Assembly (NCBI GenBank): GCA_023663865.1
Contig: JAMPGU010000023.1
Coordinates: 1 to 37,151, forward strand
Length of the DNA: 37,151 nt
Direction of reading: 5' to 3'
From: Clostridium sp.
GTDB lineage: Bacteria; Bacillota; Clostridia; Oscillospirales; Acutalibacteraceae
In this document: one piece after another, positions 7,244-15,089 of the stretch
Layout: the number at the start of each line of letters is the position of its first letter
Numbering within the stretch: position 1 is the first letter of the stretch
Position numbers and translations under genes: made by a program
The notes under the pieces: model-generated
Seen by the model: the letters and a program-made list of their open reading frames with translations, nothing else
What the model was told of the DNA's origin: nothing
Databases searched by the model: none

Positions 7244-7678
7244 TTATACAGGATTATTTTTTAGGTACGCATCCAGTATGTCAGCGCTCATTTTTACAAG
7301 CTCCGAACAGGGGCGCTTTTTGTAATACGCCTTGGTACGAGGCTCGGGAATAGGTGAGTCCGCACCCTTTATATCCAACCCTAATAATTCCCTGCAAATG
7401 ATAGAGCCGTTTTGTTCCCTGAATTTTCCGGCAACCTCCTGAACTCTTTTATAGACACTTGCTTTGTCCTCGTTGTAAACGGCGGATATAACAAAGGTCA
7501 TACCTGAAACTGTACCGCATACTTCGCGCATACGTCCCATTCCGCCGCCAAATCCCATAGTTAAACGCTTGATAAGTTCTTGCTCAAGACCGACTTCCTC
7601 GGCAAAGGCAGCAGCCACAGCCTGTGCGCAGTTCAGTCCGCTGCGAAACAAATCTTCTGCCAGCTCGCCCCTTGTCAT
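7244..7678 (-). CDS. C_GCAxxG_C_C family protein
   Basis: This 144-residue protein belongs to the small redox-like family named for its cysteine pattern. Visible are SGLNCAQAV near the N-terminus (Cys17), GFGGGMGRMREVCGTVSGM in the centre, an ICRELLG cysteine, and PCSELV near the C-terminus. The function of the family is unknown; metal or cluster binding by the four spaced cysteines has been suggested. The longer frame begins at an ATG at 7687, but GGAGG touches that codon, while it stands 9 bases before the ATG at 7678, so 7678 is the start. That start overlaps the stop of the upstream gene (TAATG), which implies coupled translation. There is no terminator between its end and the tRNA-Arg promoter. 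Confidence 0.9.
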   Translation of the reverse strand: MTRGELAEDLFRSGLNCAQAVAAAFAEEVGLEQELIKRLTMGFGGGMGRMREVCGTVSGMTFVISAVYNEDKASVYKRVQEVAGKFREQNGSIICRELLGLDIKGADSPIPEPRTKAYYKKRPCSELVKMSADILDAYLKNNPV

Positions 7679-8403
7679 TAATCCCATCCTCCGTCAAGAT
7701 TTTCCACATTCATATTTTCGTTAAATACAGCAGAAATGCTTGTGTTCTCACTTGCAGTGAAGGAAAAGCTTTTCTTGCTGCTGATTTTTTCACCGTTAGA
7801 GTACCATCCGTCAAATTCATATCCGTCATCCGGGGTAGCAACGATTGTTACATTGTCGCCCTCTTTGTATTTACCGCTGCCGCTGACTGTTCCGCCGCCG
7901 CTGCTGCTCAGCTTTATGGAATAGCTTGCAGCTGTTGTTGGGGCAGTAGTGGTAGTCGAAGGTGCTGTTGTTGTGGTCGTTGTGGTGGTAGTCGTTGTGG
8001 TCGTTGTACGCTCTGTTGTATTGCTTTGCGTTGAAGCTTGCGAATTCTGCTGGGAAACAGATGTTGATGATGTGGTGGATTCTGTCGTTGTTTCATCCTT
8101 TGCAGAGCGTCCGTGGGCAACAACAATAATGGATGTAATGATAGCAATCAGTACAACTACCAATACAGCAATTACGATTATGCTTTTTTTCTCCGCCATT
8201 TTATTTTCGTCAGTATTTCCAATAGCTTCATTCTGCGCATTGGCTGCTGCGAATGCTTCTTCGCTTTCTGCGATATCGGAATTCATATTCTGCTTGTCAG
8301 TTGCAGTATTATTAAAGCTTTCTTCATCATAGAGAGGAGAGCCGCAGTTCTCACATATATATCTGTTATCGTCATTTTCAGTTCCGCAGTTTTTGCATCT
8401 CAT
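7678..8403 (-). CDS. Zinc-ribbon membrane protein with Thr-rich linker and InlB-like repeat domain
   Basis: The 241 residues divide clearly. An N-terminal zinc ribbon has Cys3, Cys6, Cys17 and Cys20. A linker with Asn/Ala/Glu follows, then a single membrane helix at about 73-96, a Thr/Ser-rich tract with a run of fourteen Thr (about 104-155), and a C-terminal beta domain (about 158-228) with the GGGTVSGSGKYKEGDNVTIVATP and GYEFDGWYSNG pattern of the divergent InlB B-repeat/Listeria-Bacteroides repeat group. The ribbon should be inside and the repeat outside the cell. GGAGG stands 8 bases before the ATG. It is co-translated with the C_GCAxxG_C_C gene. The role is unknown; a ribbon-plus-surface-domain sensor or scaffold is a guess. 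Confidence 0.8.
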   Translation of the reverse strand: MRCKNCGTENDDNRYICENCGSPLYDEESFNNTATDKQNMNSDIAESEEAFAAANAQNEAIGNTDENKMAEKKSIIVIAVLVVVLIAIITSIIVVAHGRSAKDETTTESTTSSTSVSQQNSQASTQSNTTERTTTTTTTTTTTTTTAPSTTTTAPTTAASYSIKLSSSGGGTVSGSGKYKEGDNVTIVATPDDGYEFDGWYSNGEKISSKKSFSFTASENTSISAVFNENMNVENLDGGWD

Positions 8404-8430
8404 AGATTTATCCTCCGAAATTTTTATCTC

Positions 8431-8459
8431 ATTATATCATATTAATCAATAAATCTCAA
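8431..8459 (-). promoter_or_regulatory. Sigma-A promoter of the zinc-ribbon gene
   Basis: On the minus strand TTGAGA (8454-8459), 17 bp, and a perfect TATAAT (8431-8436), 28 bp before the start codon. Confidence 0.8.
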
Positions 8460-8507
8460 CGAAATTTGAAATATTGTGAAAAAATGCGCTTATTTTTAAA
8501 ATTACTA

Positions 8508-8536
8508 TTGACTTTTTTGCGATTTTAATATAAATT
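8508..8536 (+). promoter_or_regulatory. Probable promoter of the lipoprotein gene
   Basis: TTGACT (8508-8513) and TAAATT (8531-8536) with 17 bp between; a TATAAA two bases earlier is an alternative -10. The 5' leader would be about 60 bases. Confidence 0.55.
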
Positions 8537-8600
8537 TTATATGTAGCGTTTTATTAAAACGGATTAGTACACTGTACAACTTTGAAAGGGGTAACCTGAA

Positions 8601-9578
8601 ATGAACAAATATGTTAAAAAGGGTTTAAGTCTTGTTTTGGCTGCAGGACTTATTGCCAGCACATTTGCTGGATGTCAGAAAATTAATTATGTAACCAATG
8701 GTGCAATCGAGGCTATCCATCAGATTAAGGATGGCAGCTGGCAGAATCAGGGAACAGATGATGCTGCATCCAGTGAAGATAAAAGTGTTCTTGCTTCTCC
8801 ATTTGCAGCAGGTACATATGGCGGCGTAGAGTTTAAGGATCTCAACGATGTAGCAAATTACTATAAAGAGGCTTATGATTATACAAAGAGCCTTACAGCT
8901 GAGTATATTGATGCAGATGGTGCAACACAGACCTTCTATAAGCTGCTTGGCGATGAGAATATGAAGATTGGCGACGTTATGATTGACGGTTCTGCAAATG
9001 CTGTTATTAATAAGATTGTTCCGGGCATCGTAGATAAATTGTTCCAGCCAAACATTTACGGTCTTGTTCCTTGCTATAACAGAAATCCTGAGGCAGATAA
9101 CAACCTTGGTGATGACACTCGTAAGGCTGATCACGATTTCAGAACATCTGCTGTAACAGGTGAGGATATTCTTGATGCAAACATTACTGACAACGGTGAT
9201 GGCACAATCACAATGGTAATTCAGCCTAAGGCTGGTCAGATGAGTACACGTGGTGATGACTCAGCAGGTAGATTCTTTGAGGTTCTTGGCGATATCGGCG
9301 GTGTTGTTGCAGGTATTGATGTTATTTCTTTCTCAGAAGGTACTGTTGAAGAGAACATACTTGTAAACTATAAGGGCGGTACTGTAACAGTTACAGTTGA
9401 TACTGCTACAAAGGAAATTACAACTGCTGATTACAACATGGTTGCTGAAATTGCTGTTAACCATGCAAATGTTGCAGTTATTAAGAATAAGAGTGCTTCT
9501 CTGAGCATTACTTATATGAACCATTTCCCTGCATCTGATGATTATCTTAAAACAACTAAGGGCTTGGAAAGAAAATAA
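8601..9578 (+). CDS. Putative secreted lipoprotein of unknown function
   Basis: A 325-residue protein with a lipoprotein signal: basic MNKYVKKG, hydrophobic LSLVLAAGLIAST and a lipobox FAGC with Cys25 as the predicted modified residue. The mature part is acidic and has no motif I can name. It holds a GTYGGVEFKDLNDVANYY segment, a DDTRKADHDFRTSAVTGEDI region, and a DNGDGTITMVIQPKAG strand pair followed by a TVTVTVDTATKEITTADYNM beta-hairpin that resembles beta-rich outer proteins. AAAGGGG lies about 10 bases before the ATG. It has its own promoter and terminator, so it is a single-gene unit. I do not recognise a family. Confidence 0.8.
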   Translation: MNKYVKKGLSLVLAAGLIASTFAGCQKINYVTNGAIEAIHQIKDGSWQNQGTDDAASSEDKSVLASPFAAGTYGGVEFKDLNDVANYYKEAYDYTKSLTAEYIDADGATQTFYKLLGDENMKIGDVMIDGSANAVINKIVPGIVDKLFQPNIYGLVPCYNRNPEADNNLGDDTRKADHDFRTSAVTGEDILDANITDNGDGTITMVIQPKAGQMSTRGDDSAGRFFEVLGDIGGVVAGIDVISFSEGTVEENILVNYKGGTVTVTVDTATKEITTADYNMVAEIAVNHANVAVIKNKSASLSITYMNHFPASDDYLKTTKGLERK

Positions 9579-9596
9579 GTTAATCTTATCCATTAC

Positions 9597-9630
9597 AAAG
9601 ACTCAGTGTTTTTACACTGAGTCTTTTATT
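9597..9630 (+). terminator. Terminator of the lipoprotein gene
   Basis: AAAGACTCAGTGT (9597-9609) pairs with ACACTGAGTCTTT (9614-9626), followed by T residues. Confidence 0.9.
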
Positions 9631-9643
9631 AACAATTTATTTA

Positions 9644-9672
9644 TTGATAAAAGATGTATAATATAGTATAAT
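9644..9672 (+). promoter_or_regulatory. Sigma-A promoter of the large membrane protein
   Basis: TTGATA (9644-9649), 17 bp, TATAAT (9667-9672). It predicts a transcript start near 9680 and a leader of about 100 bases before the chosen start codon. Confidence 0.85.
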
Positions 9673-9778
9673 CAAAATAATATATTTGATGAATTTACTA
9701 TGCATCGTATTTGCCCGCGGCTACGATGTGATGCGTAAAATGAATTGCTGTTTGTGGGCAGAAAGGTTAAGAATCAAT

Positions 9779-11641
9779 ATGGACAACAACAAAATTCCGA
9801 ATATGGATTATGATGCCGATGAGGTTATCAATGAATTCAAAGAAAAAATAAAGTGGCCTAAGAGTGACACTGTGCAGGCTGTTGTGAAGCCAAGCGGTGT
9901 GCCTTTGAAGCTTTTGCTGTCACTGATTATCACCATTATATTAGGCGGTGCAGCATATTATATGATGCTTCCTGCACTGAATATCCACGATAGCCAGCTG
10001 TACCTGTTTGTTATATTGCTGGTAGCTGTTTTTATGGGTGTGTTTGCTCTGTTATGCAAGGCGAACAAAAAGGTCGAGCATAGAGAGTATATTAAGAAAA
10101 AGTCAATTGTACCGCTTATTATAGTAGGTGTAATTGTTGTGGTAATGGCAATTGGTTACGTTGCAGGTGTTACATTGTTCAGAGCGAATTCCTATAGTCA
10201 GCTTATGACGATTGAGGATGGTAATTTTGAAACGGATTTTGAAAGCATAAGCTATGATAAGGTTCCGAGAATTGATGCTCTGCGTGCGCAAACACTGGCT
10301 GACCAGCAGTTAGGTTCTTTGAGTGAATACAAGAGCCAGTATGTGGTATCAAGCAATTCTACACAGATTAACTACAAGAATACACCTGTAAGAGTTGCTT
10401 ATCTTGAATATGCGGATGTATTCAAATGGCTTAACAATACGAAGGACGGACTTCCCGCCTATATGATTATTGACCTTGTTACCCAAAAGGTTAGTGCAAT
10501 AAACTGTGTTGAGCAGTTTGGAGATGGTATTAAGTATTCTCCTACAGAGCTGTTTAATGAAAAGCTTATTCGTCATCTGCGCTTCCAGTATCCAACCTAT
10601 TTGATGGATACGCCGAATTTTGAGATTGCAGACGATATGCATCCATACTGGATTACTCCTGTACTGGATAAGACAATCGGTCTCTTCGGCGGTACAGATG
10701 TTAAGGGTGTAATCATTACAGATGCACTGAATGGTGAAAGTGCTTATCACGATATAGAAGAGGTAAAGAGCGATTCATCATTAAGCTGGATAGATGTTGT
10801 TTACAGTGAAAGTCTTGTTATTGAGCAGTATAACTACTACGGCAGACTTCAAAATGGTTTCTGGAATTCCATTATATTCCAGAATGATGTAAATGTTGCA
10901 TCCAACGGAACAGGCAACATTGCAATGAATGATGATGTCTGGGTATATACAGGTGTAACCTCATCTGAGGCAGACTCATCAAACTTTGGTTTTGTTCTTT
11001 GCAATCAGAGAACGAAGGAGACCAGATACTATCCGAATGCCGGCGCAATGGAGGATGCAGCACAGAAGTCAGCAATGGATGCGGTTCTGAACTATGGCTA
11101 CTCTGCAACCTTCCCGATTCTGCTTGGTATTGACGATAATCCGACATACTTTATGTCTCTTTTCGGAGATGGTAATACAGTAAAGGGCTACGCGTTTGTA
11201 AGTCTTGAGGATAAAACCGTTGTTGGTACAGGACTTCTTGATGTTGAAAAGAGCGACGCAAGAGCACTGAACAGTGCACTTGAAAGTTATATTGATGCCC
11301 TTAAAGAAAAGGGTGTAGCTGATGACGTTGATAAAGATGATGTTATCGTTGACACTGACAAAATAGACAGTGCAGATAATAATGATAATGCAGACAGTCA
11401 GATCCCTTCAACTGCTCCGTCAGCAGACGGCAATACAGTTACCGGAGAGATTACGGATATTATGACATCTGTAAACGATGGAAATACAGTATATTATTTA
11501 CAGGTTAATGGTAAGTATTATTACATCAAGGTAACAGATGCTATGGAGGTATTGCTGCTGAGCAAGGGTGATACAGTAACAATCAAGTTTGATAAGGATG
11601 CTGACAAGTTTGTTGCAGCAACCTCAGTAACAGTTAAATAA
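9779..11641 (+). CDS. Membrane protein with large extracellular domain, unknown function
   Basis: From the ATG at 9779 the product has 620 residues. A short acidic cytoplasmic start (MDNNKIPNMDYDADEVINEF) is followed by three hydrophobic helices at about 44-64, 74-93 and 110-134. A domain of nearly 400 residues then probably lies outside; it contains LEYADVFKWLNN, YWITPVLDKTIGLFGG and GFWNSIIFQNDV. An Asp/Asn-rich linker and a C-terminal beta-rich region (VTGEITDIM...YYLQVNGKYYYIKV) that looks OB-like complete it. The frame is open 31 codons further upstream, but that ATG lies within a few bases of the predicted transcript start and lacks a binding site, whereas GAAAGG precedes 9779. I believe related proteins occur widely in Clostridia, but know no function. 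Confidence 0.75.
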   Translation: MDNNKIPNMDYDADEVINEFKEKIKWPKSDTVQAVVKPSGVPLKLLLSLIITIILGGAAYYMMLPALNIHDSQLYLFVILLVAVFMGVFALLCKANKKVEHREYIKKKSIVPLIIVGVIVVVMAIGYVAGVTLFRANSYSQLMTIEDGNFETDFESISYDKVPRIDALRAQTLADQQLGSLSEYKSQYVVSSNSTQINYKNTPVRVAYLEYADVFKWLNNTKDGLPAYMIIDLVTQKVSAINCVEQFGDGIKYSPTELFNEKLIRHLRFQYPTYLMDTPNFEIADDMHPYWITPVLDKTIGLFGGTDVKGVIITDALNGESAYHDIEEVKSDSSLSWIDVVYSESLVIEQYNYYGRLQNGFWNSIIFQNDVNVASNGTGNIAMNDDVWVYTGVTSSEADSSNFGFVLCNQRTKETRYYPNAGAMEDAAQKSAMDAVLNYGYSATFPILLGIDDNPTYFMSLFGDGNTVKGYAFVSLEDKTVVGTGLLDVEKSDARALNSALESYIDALKEKGVADDVDKDDVIVDTDKIDSADNNDNADSQIPSTAPSADGNTVTGEITDIMTSVNDGNTVYYLQVNGKYYYIKVTDAMEVLLLSKGDTVTIKFDKDADKFVAATSVTVK

Positions 11642-11653
11642 AATAATGTGCAT

Positions 11654-11686
11654 ACGGCAGAGTCTATGATTGACTCTGCCGTTTTT
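11654..11686 (+). terminator. Terminator of the membrane-protein gene, overlapping the 3' end of pnuC
   Basis: ACGGCAGAGTC (11654-11664) pairs with GACTCTGCCGT (11672-11682), then TTTT. The right arm also encodes the last residues (RQSQS) and stop of the convergent pnuC gene. Confidence 0.9.
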
Positions 11687-12356
11687 GCATTCTGCTCCAG
11701 TTGATAAAGCCGTATATATCATTAATCAGGAAAACGACGAAGCATATTATCATCGGCAGAAAGCTTATATCTTCTTTGGATGCCAATACCCATAGGATGA
11801 TTAATACAATATCATTTAAGCTGTAAGCAATCGCATAATAAGGAGAGCGCATAAAGGTCAGGGCTGCAGCCAAAAAGCTGGTAGTAATGGAGATTGTGCT
11901 GATTATTAAATTTGATGTGTTAAAGTATTTCAATATAAAATAAAAAGCAGTCGTTACAATCCCTGCCAAGCAAAGCAGAAGCAGTACCTTTTTGAAAGTC
12001 AGTTTTGCAACCTTAACCTCTTGGTGTCCGCTTTTAAAAGGATTTTTCATCCACGAAACAGCAGACAGTAAAGCCATTGGTGCGGTCATTCCCAAATATG
12101 TAATCATTTCACCAAAGTATCGGAAGCGATATGAAATTACAGCGTATATAACACTGAAAAGGATTGTCAGTATTTGCCCTATGACATTCCCCTTTGCAAC
12201 AAAGATCAAGGCAGTTGCGCCGATAATGGATGCAATGATTGTGAGTATGTCGGATGATTTAAATATCACAAAGGTTAAGGTGATAAAAATCAGCGAAAGC
12301 AGCCATAGGGATAATTCAAATTTGGTCAGGGACTTGAAAGTGTTTTTTATCTTCAT
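11664..12356 (-). CDS. pnuC: PnuC-family nicotinamide riboside (or related vitamin) transporter
   Basis: The 230-residue protein has about seven to eight membrane helices and the PnuC pattern: an internal RSPYYAIAYSLNDIVLIILW segment (Asn and Asp in the substrate path) and the C-terminal FLINDIYGFINWSRMQKRQ motif with the usual Trp and basic end. PnuC proteins take up nicotinamide riboside by facilitated diffusion driven by phosphorylation inside; sister types carry thiamine (PnuT) or riboflavin. No TPP or FMN riboswitch is recognisable upstream, which leans to nicotinamide riboside. The frame extends upstream to 12461, but that part crosses a terminator-like hairpin, so the ATG at 12356 is preferred; AAAGG lies 13 bases ahead, rather far. 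The gene ends inside the opposite gene's terminator. Confidence 0.85.
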   Translation of the reverse strand: MKIKNTFKSLTKFELSLWLLSLIFITLTFVIFKSSDILTIIASIIGATALIFVAKGNVIGQILTILFSVIYAVISYRFRYFGEMITYLGMTAPMALLSAVSWMKNPFKSGHQEVKVAKLTFKKVLLLLCLAGIVTTAFYFILKYFNTSNLIISTISITTSFLAAALTFMRSPYYAIAYSLNDIVLIILWVLASKEDISFLPMIICFVVFLINDIYGFINWSRMQKRQSQS

Positions 12357-12401
12357 AATGATTTTATATCCTTTCCTATACAATATACAAACTATATAAA
12401 C

Positions 12402-12454
12402 AAAAAGCATCCACAGGCGTATCTTCAAAGACCTAACGATACGCTTATGAATGC
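12402..12454 (-). terminator. Terminator or attenuator between trmL and pnuC
   Basis: On the minus strand a 17-bp stem (12438-12454 with 12407-12423, two G-T pairs and one mismatch) with a 14-base loop is followed by TTTTT. It ends the dusB-nagA-trmL transcript and lies within the possible pnuC leader. A small competing hairpin (12450-12462) shares its 5' arm base. Confidence 0.8.
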
Positions 12455-12487
12455 AAAGCATTTTATCTACCCGGTGGCAGTATATTT

Positions 12488-12516
12488 ATTTTATTTGACA
12501 GAATGACGATTACCAA
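12488..12516 (-). promoter_or_regulatory. Possible promoter upstream of pnuC
   Basis: On the minus strand TTGGTA (12511-12516), 17 bp and TAAAAT (12488-12493) overlap the end of trmL. Transcripts from it would first meet the hairpin at 12402-12454. A weaker TTGTTT-17-TATAGG lies beyond that hairpin as an alternative. Confidence 0.5.
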
Positions 12517-13010
12517 TCATATTTGGTTAGCTTGCCCTTTTGGGTTAGCTGCGGATAGCCCCACTGTCTTAATACCTCGTATGTGCCGACGCAAACTGCG
12601 TTTGACAGGTTCAGACTGCGTATAATGCCGCGCATGGGAAGCCGAACGCAGGTGTCATGATTTTCCTTTAACAGCTCCTCCGGCAGACCCTTTGTTTCCT
12701 TTCCGAAAACAAGAAATGCACCGTTTTCGTATTCCATATCACTGTGAGCAATTTCTCCTTTTGTGGTGAAAAAATAAAATTTTCCATCCTTGTTTTGTGC
12801 AAAGAAATCCTCAGTGCTGTCATAATATGTAATATCCAGCTTGTCCCAATAGTCAAGTCCGGCACGTTTTACCTGCTTATCGGTAATCTGAAATCCCATT
12901 GGTCCTACAAGATGCAGTCTTGCTCCGGTAGCCGCACAGGTGCGTGCAATATTACCGGTGTTCTGCGGTATTTCAGGTTCAATAAGTGCAATGTTAAGCG
13001 AGTATTCCAT
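12510..13010 (-). CDS. trmL: tRNA (cytidine(34)-2'-O)-methyltransferase TrmL
   Basis: TrmL is a SPOUT (SpoU) methyltransferase that puts a 2'-O-methyl group on the wobble base of tRNA-Leu species. The 166 residues show the whole trefoil-knot signature: IALIEPEIPQNTGNIARTCAATGARLHLVGPMGF at the start, DYWDKLD, LVFGKETKGLPEELL in the middle, and the SAM-binding loop LPMRGIIRSLNLSNAVCVGTYEVLRQ near the end. This small size without an extra RNA-binding domain is typical. A longer frame uses a TTG at 13028, but GAGG stands 9 bases before the ATG at 13010. That start lies inside the end of nagA (17-base overlap), so translation is probably coupled. Confidence 0.93.
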   Translation of the reverse strand: MEYSLNIALIEPEIPQNTGNIARTCAATGARLHLVGPMGFQITDKQVKRAGLDYWDKLDITYYDSTEDFFAQNKDGKFYFFTTKGEIAHSDMEYENGAFLVFGKETKGLPEELLKENHDTCVRLPMRGIIRSLNLSNAVCVGTYEVLRQWGYPQLTQKGKLTKYDW

Positions 13011-14118
13011 TAATATAAACCTCTTCAATGTCTAAATGTTGATTAAGAAAAACGAAATCAGCGCATTTGCCTACGGCAATGGAACCAATCGTTTTATCCT
13101 CTTTGATTACTTTTGCAGGATTGATTGTGCATGCCTTCAAAGCTGTTTTAAAATCAATTCCGAATTCAATCAGATTTTTGAATTCCTGATGTATATTTGT
13201 TATAGAGGCGGCGATAGTACCGTCTTCCAGTACAGCATATCTGCCATTCGGCTTAACAAAAACCTGCTGGCCGCCCAGTTCAAATTCGCCCTCTCCCAGT
13301 CCTGCACCGCGCATAGAGTCACTGACGGCTACTGCTCTGTCCTCACCAAGTATTTTAAAGGTGTTCCTGAGTACAGCAGGGCAGATGTGACCGCCGTCGC
13401 AAATCAGCTCGCAGGTAACAGCTGGGTTGTCCAGCACTGTGCCGACGATGCCTGCTTCACGGTGCGTCATTGGTGTCATCGCATTATATAAATGCGTTGC
13501 GTGGGTTACGCCAAGGTTTATGGCCTCTTGACATTCCTGTGCATTTGCCGAGGAATGTCCAATGGAAACTGTGCATTCGGGTGCAATGTGTTTGATAAAT
13601 GCACTGCTGTCAAAGGCTTCCGGTGCAATGGTGATCAGCTTCATCAGTCCATTGCTCGCATCATATAAGCTGCGGAATTTTTCAATGCTTCCCTTTGCAA
13701 CATATTCGCCCTTTTGAGCACCTTTTTTTTCAAGAGATATAAAGGGACCTTCAAAATTTATGCCTGCAATTTTTGCGCCGCTCGTTTGTCTGCATTTATA
13801 GTCAGAAATTATGGATGCAATGCTGACAAGTCGGTCTATCGGCAAGGTCATTGTGGTGGGGCAAAAGGAGGTTACACCGCATTTTGCAAGGGTGGAGGTG
13901 ATTTTATCCAGACTTTCTGCACTTGCATCACTGGCGTCACCGCCTCCGCAGCCGTGAATGTGTATGTCAACAAATCCGGGTATAAGGGTTAGCCCCTGCA
14001 TATCCCTGCCATTGCCGTTTAGTATACCTATTTGTTTTATAATGCCGTTTTCTATTTCTATGTCACCGAATTCTTTTTCGAACAGCTCATTATAAAAGGT
14101 GCAGTTTTTAAATATCAT
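12994..14118 (-). CDS. nagA: N-acetylglucosamine-6-phosphate deacetylase
   Basis: NagA removes acetate from GlcNAc-6-phosphate to give glucosamine-6-phosphate, used in amino-sugar recycling from peptidoglycan and in glycan breakdown. The 374-residue amidohydrolase has the metal motif HIHG in FVDIHIHGCGGGD, the GINFEGPF loop with the metal Glu, GHSSA and HATHLYNAM (metal His residues), the substrate loop CDGGHICP, and the catalytic Asp in VSDSM. The ATG overlaps the dusB stop by one base (TAATG), and trmL begins inside its 3' end. No nagB or PTS gene lies nearby, so glucosamine-6-phosphate must be handled by genes elsewhere. Confidence 0.96.
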   Translation of the reverse strand: MIFKNCTFYNELFEKEFGDIEIENGIIKQIGILNGNGRDMQGLTLIPGFVDIHIHGCGGGDASDASAESLDKITSTLAKCGVTSFCPTTMTLPIDRLVSIASIISDYKCRQTSGAKIAGINFEGPFISLEKKGAQKGEYVAKGSIEKFRSLYDASNGLMKLITIAPEAFDSSAFIKHIAPECTVSIGHSSANAQECQEAINLGVTHATHLYNAMTPMTHREAGIVGTVLDNPAVTCELICDGGHICPAVLRNTFKILGEDRAVAVSDSMRGAGLGEGEFELGGQQVFVKPNGRYAVLEDGTIAASITNIHQEFKNLIEFGIDFKTALKACTINPAKVIKEDKTIGSIAVGKCADFVFLNQHLDIEEVYINGILA

Positions 14119-15083
14119 TACTCATTTTCCTTTGCAATTCTGTAAGCCAGCTCTTCAAGCTGTTCGTATTTTTCCAGTGTGCCGATTTCTTTTCGAAAGG
14201 CTGCTCCGCCTCGCAGACCCTTTGTGTAGTAGGCGGCATGGTGTCTTGCCTCTCTCATCGCTGTGTATTCACCCTTATACTGAATAATCTGCTTAATATG
14301 GTTCAGCATAACGACCATTTTTTCACTGACGCTTACCTCAGGCAGAACTCTGCATTCTGTCAGATAGGCATTCAGCCTTCTGAAAATCCAAGGATTGCCC
14401 AAAGCGCCCCTGCCAATCATAATGCCGTCACAATTCGTTTTCTCCAGCATAATGGCAGCAGATTGCTCATCAATAATGTCTCCATTACCGATTACCGGTA
14501 TATCGACTGCCTGCTTAACCTTTGCAATTATATCGTAGTCCACCTTGCCGGAATACATCTGCATTCTTGTTCTGCCGTGTACTGTGACTGCACTTGCACC
14601 GTTTTTTTCTGCAATTTGTGCCAGCTCAACGGCATTGACATTGTCATCATCCCAGCCCTTTCTGATTTTAACGGTTACAGGGATATCAACAGCCTTTGAT
14701 ACTGCATTAATAATTGCGCCTGCAAGGACAGGATTTTTCATAAGGCTTGCACCGCCTCCGTTCATTGCAATCTTTGGTGCAGGACAGCCCATATTAATGT
14801 CGATAATCTGAGGCTTGTAGTCTATACATTTTTTTGCCGCCGCAGCCATCGTGTCAGGATCGTCGCCGAATATTTGTGCAGCAGCAGGCTTTTCAATATC
14901 ACCTAGGGTTAACAGCTGGGCGCTTTTTTTGTCACCCATCGTAAAGCCCTTGGCAGATACCATTTCTGTTACAGTATATCCTGCTCCGTAATGAATACAA
15001 AGCTCACGAAATGCTCTGTCTGTAATTCCTGCCATAGGAGCAAGGCATATTCCGTTTTTTATTTCAACATCTCTAATTCTCAT
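14118..15083 (-). CDS. dusB: tRNA-dihydrouridine synthase (DusB type)
   Basis: This flavoenzyme reduces uridines in the D-loop of tRNA with NADPH. The 321 residues form a TIM barrel: LAPMAGITDRAFRELC at the start (FMN phosphate region), QIFGDDPD, the active-site DINMGCPAPKIAMNGGGASLM with the catalytic Cys, VTVKIRKGWDD, VTVHGRTRMQMYSG, PVIGNGDI and the phosphate motif IMIGRGALGNPWIF; a helical C-terminal domain follows. It is first in a three-gene operon with nagA and trmL. The ATG at 15083 is where the family normally begins, yet only six bases separate it from a strong -10 box and no ribosome binding site is present, which predicts a leaderless mRNA. Confidence 0.96.
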   Translation of the reverse strand: MRIRDVEIKNGICLAPMAGITDRAFRELCIHYGAGYTVTEMVSAKGFTMGDKKSAQLLTLGDIEKPAAAQIFGDDPDTMAAAAKKCIDYKPQIIDINMGCPAPKIAMNGGGASLMKNPVLAGAIINAVSKAVDIPVTVKIRKGWDDDNVNAVELAQIAEKNGASAVTVHGRTRMQMYSGKVDYDIIAKVKQAVDIPVIGNGDIIDEQSAAIMLEKTNCDGIMIGRGALGNPWIFRRLNAYLTECRVLPEVSVSEKMVVMLNHIKQIIQYKGEYTAMREARHHAAYYTKGLRGGAAFRKEIGTLEKYEQLEELAYRIAKENE

Positions 15084-15089
15084 ATTGCT

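Noticed and set aside
7945..8035. Low-complexity ACC/ACA-type repeat that might be a microsatellite or array
   Set aside because: It encodes the Thr-rich linker of the zinc-ribbon protein with varied codons, with no spacers or unit structure, so it is coding sequence and not a CRISPR or separate repeat.
12357..12461. Longer pnuC frame starting at 12461
   Set aside because: The extra 35 codons run across a terminator hairpin, lack a binding site, and add a basic, non-family N-terminus.
12381..12480. TPP, FMN or NAD riboswitch in front of pnuC
   Set aside because: None of the conserved sequence blocks that I know for TPP or FMN riboswitches is present, and the leader before the hairpin is very short. 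Only a possible attenuator is reported.
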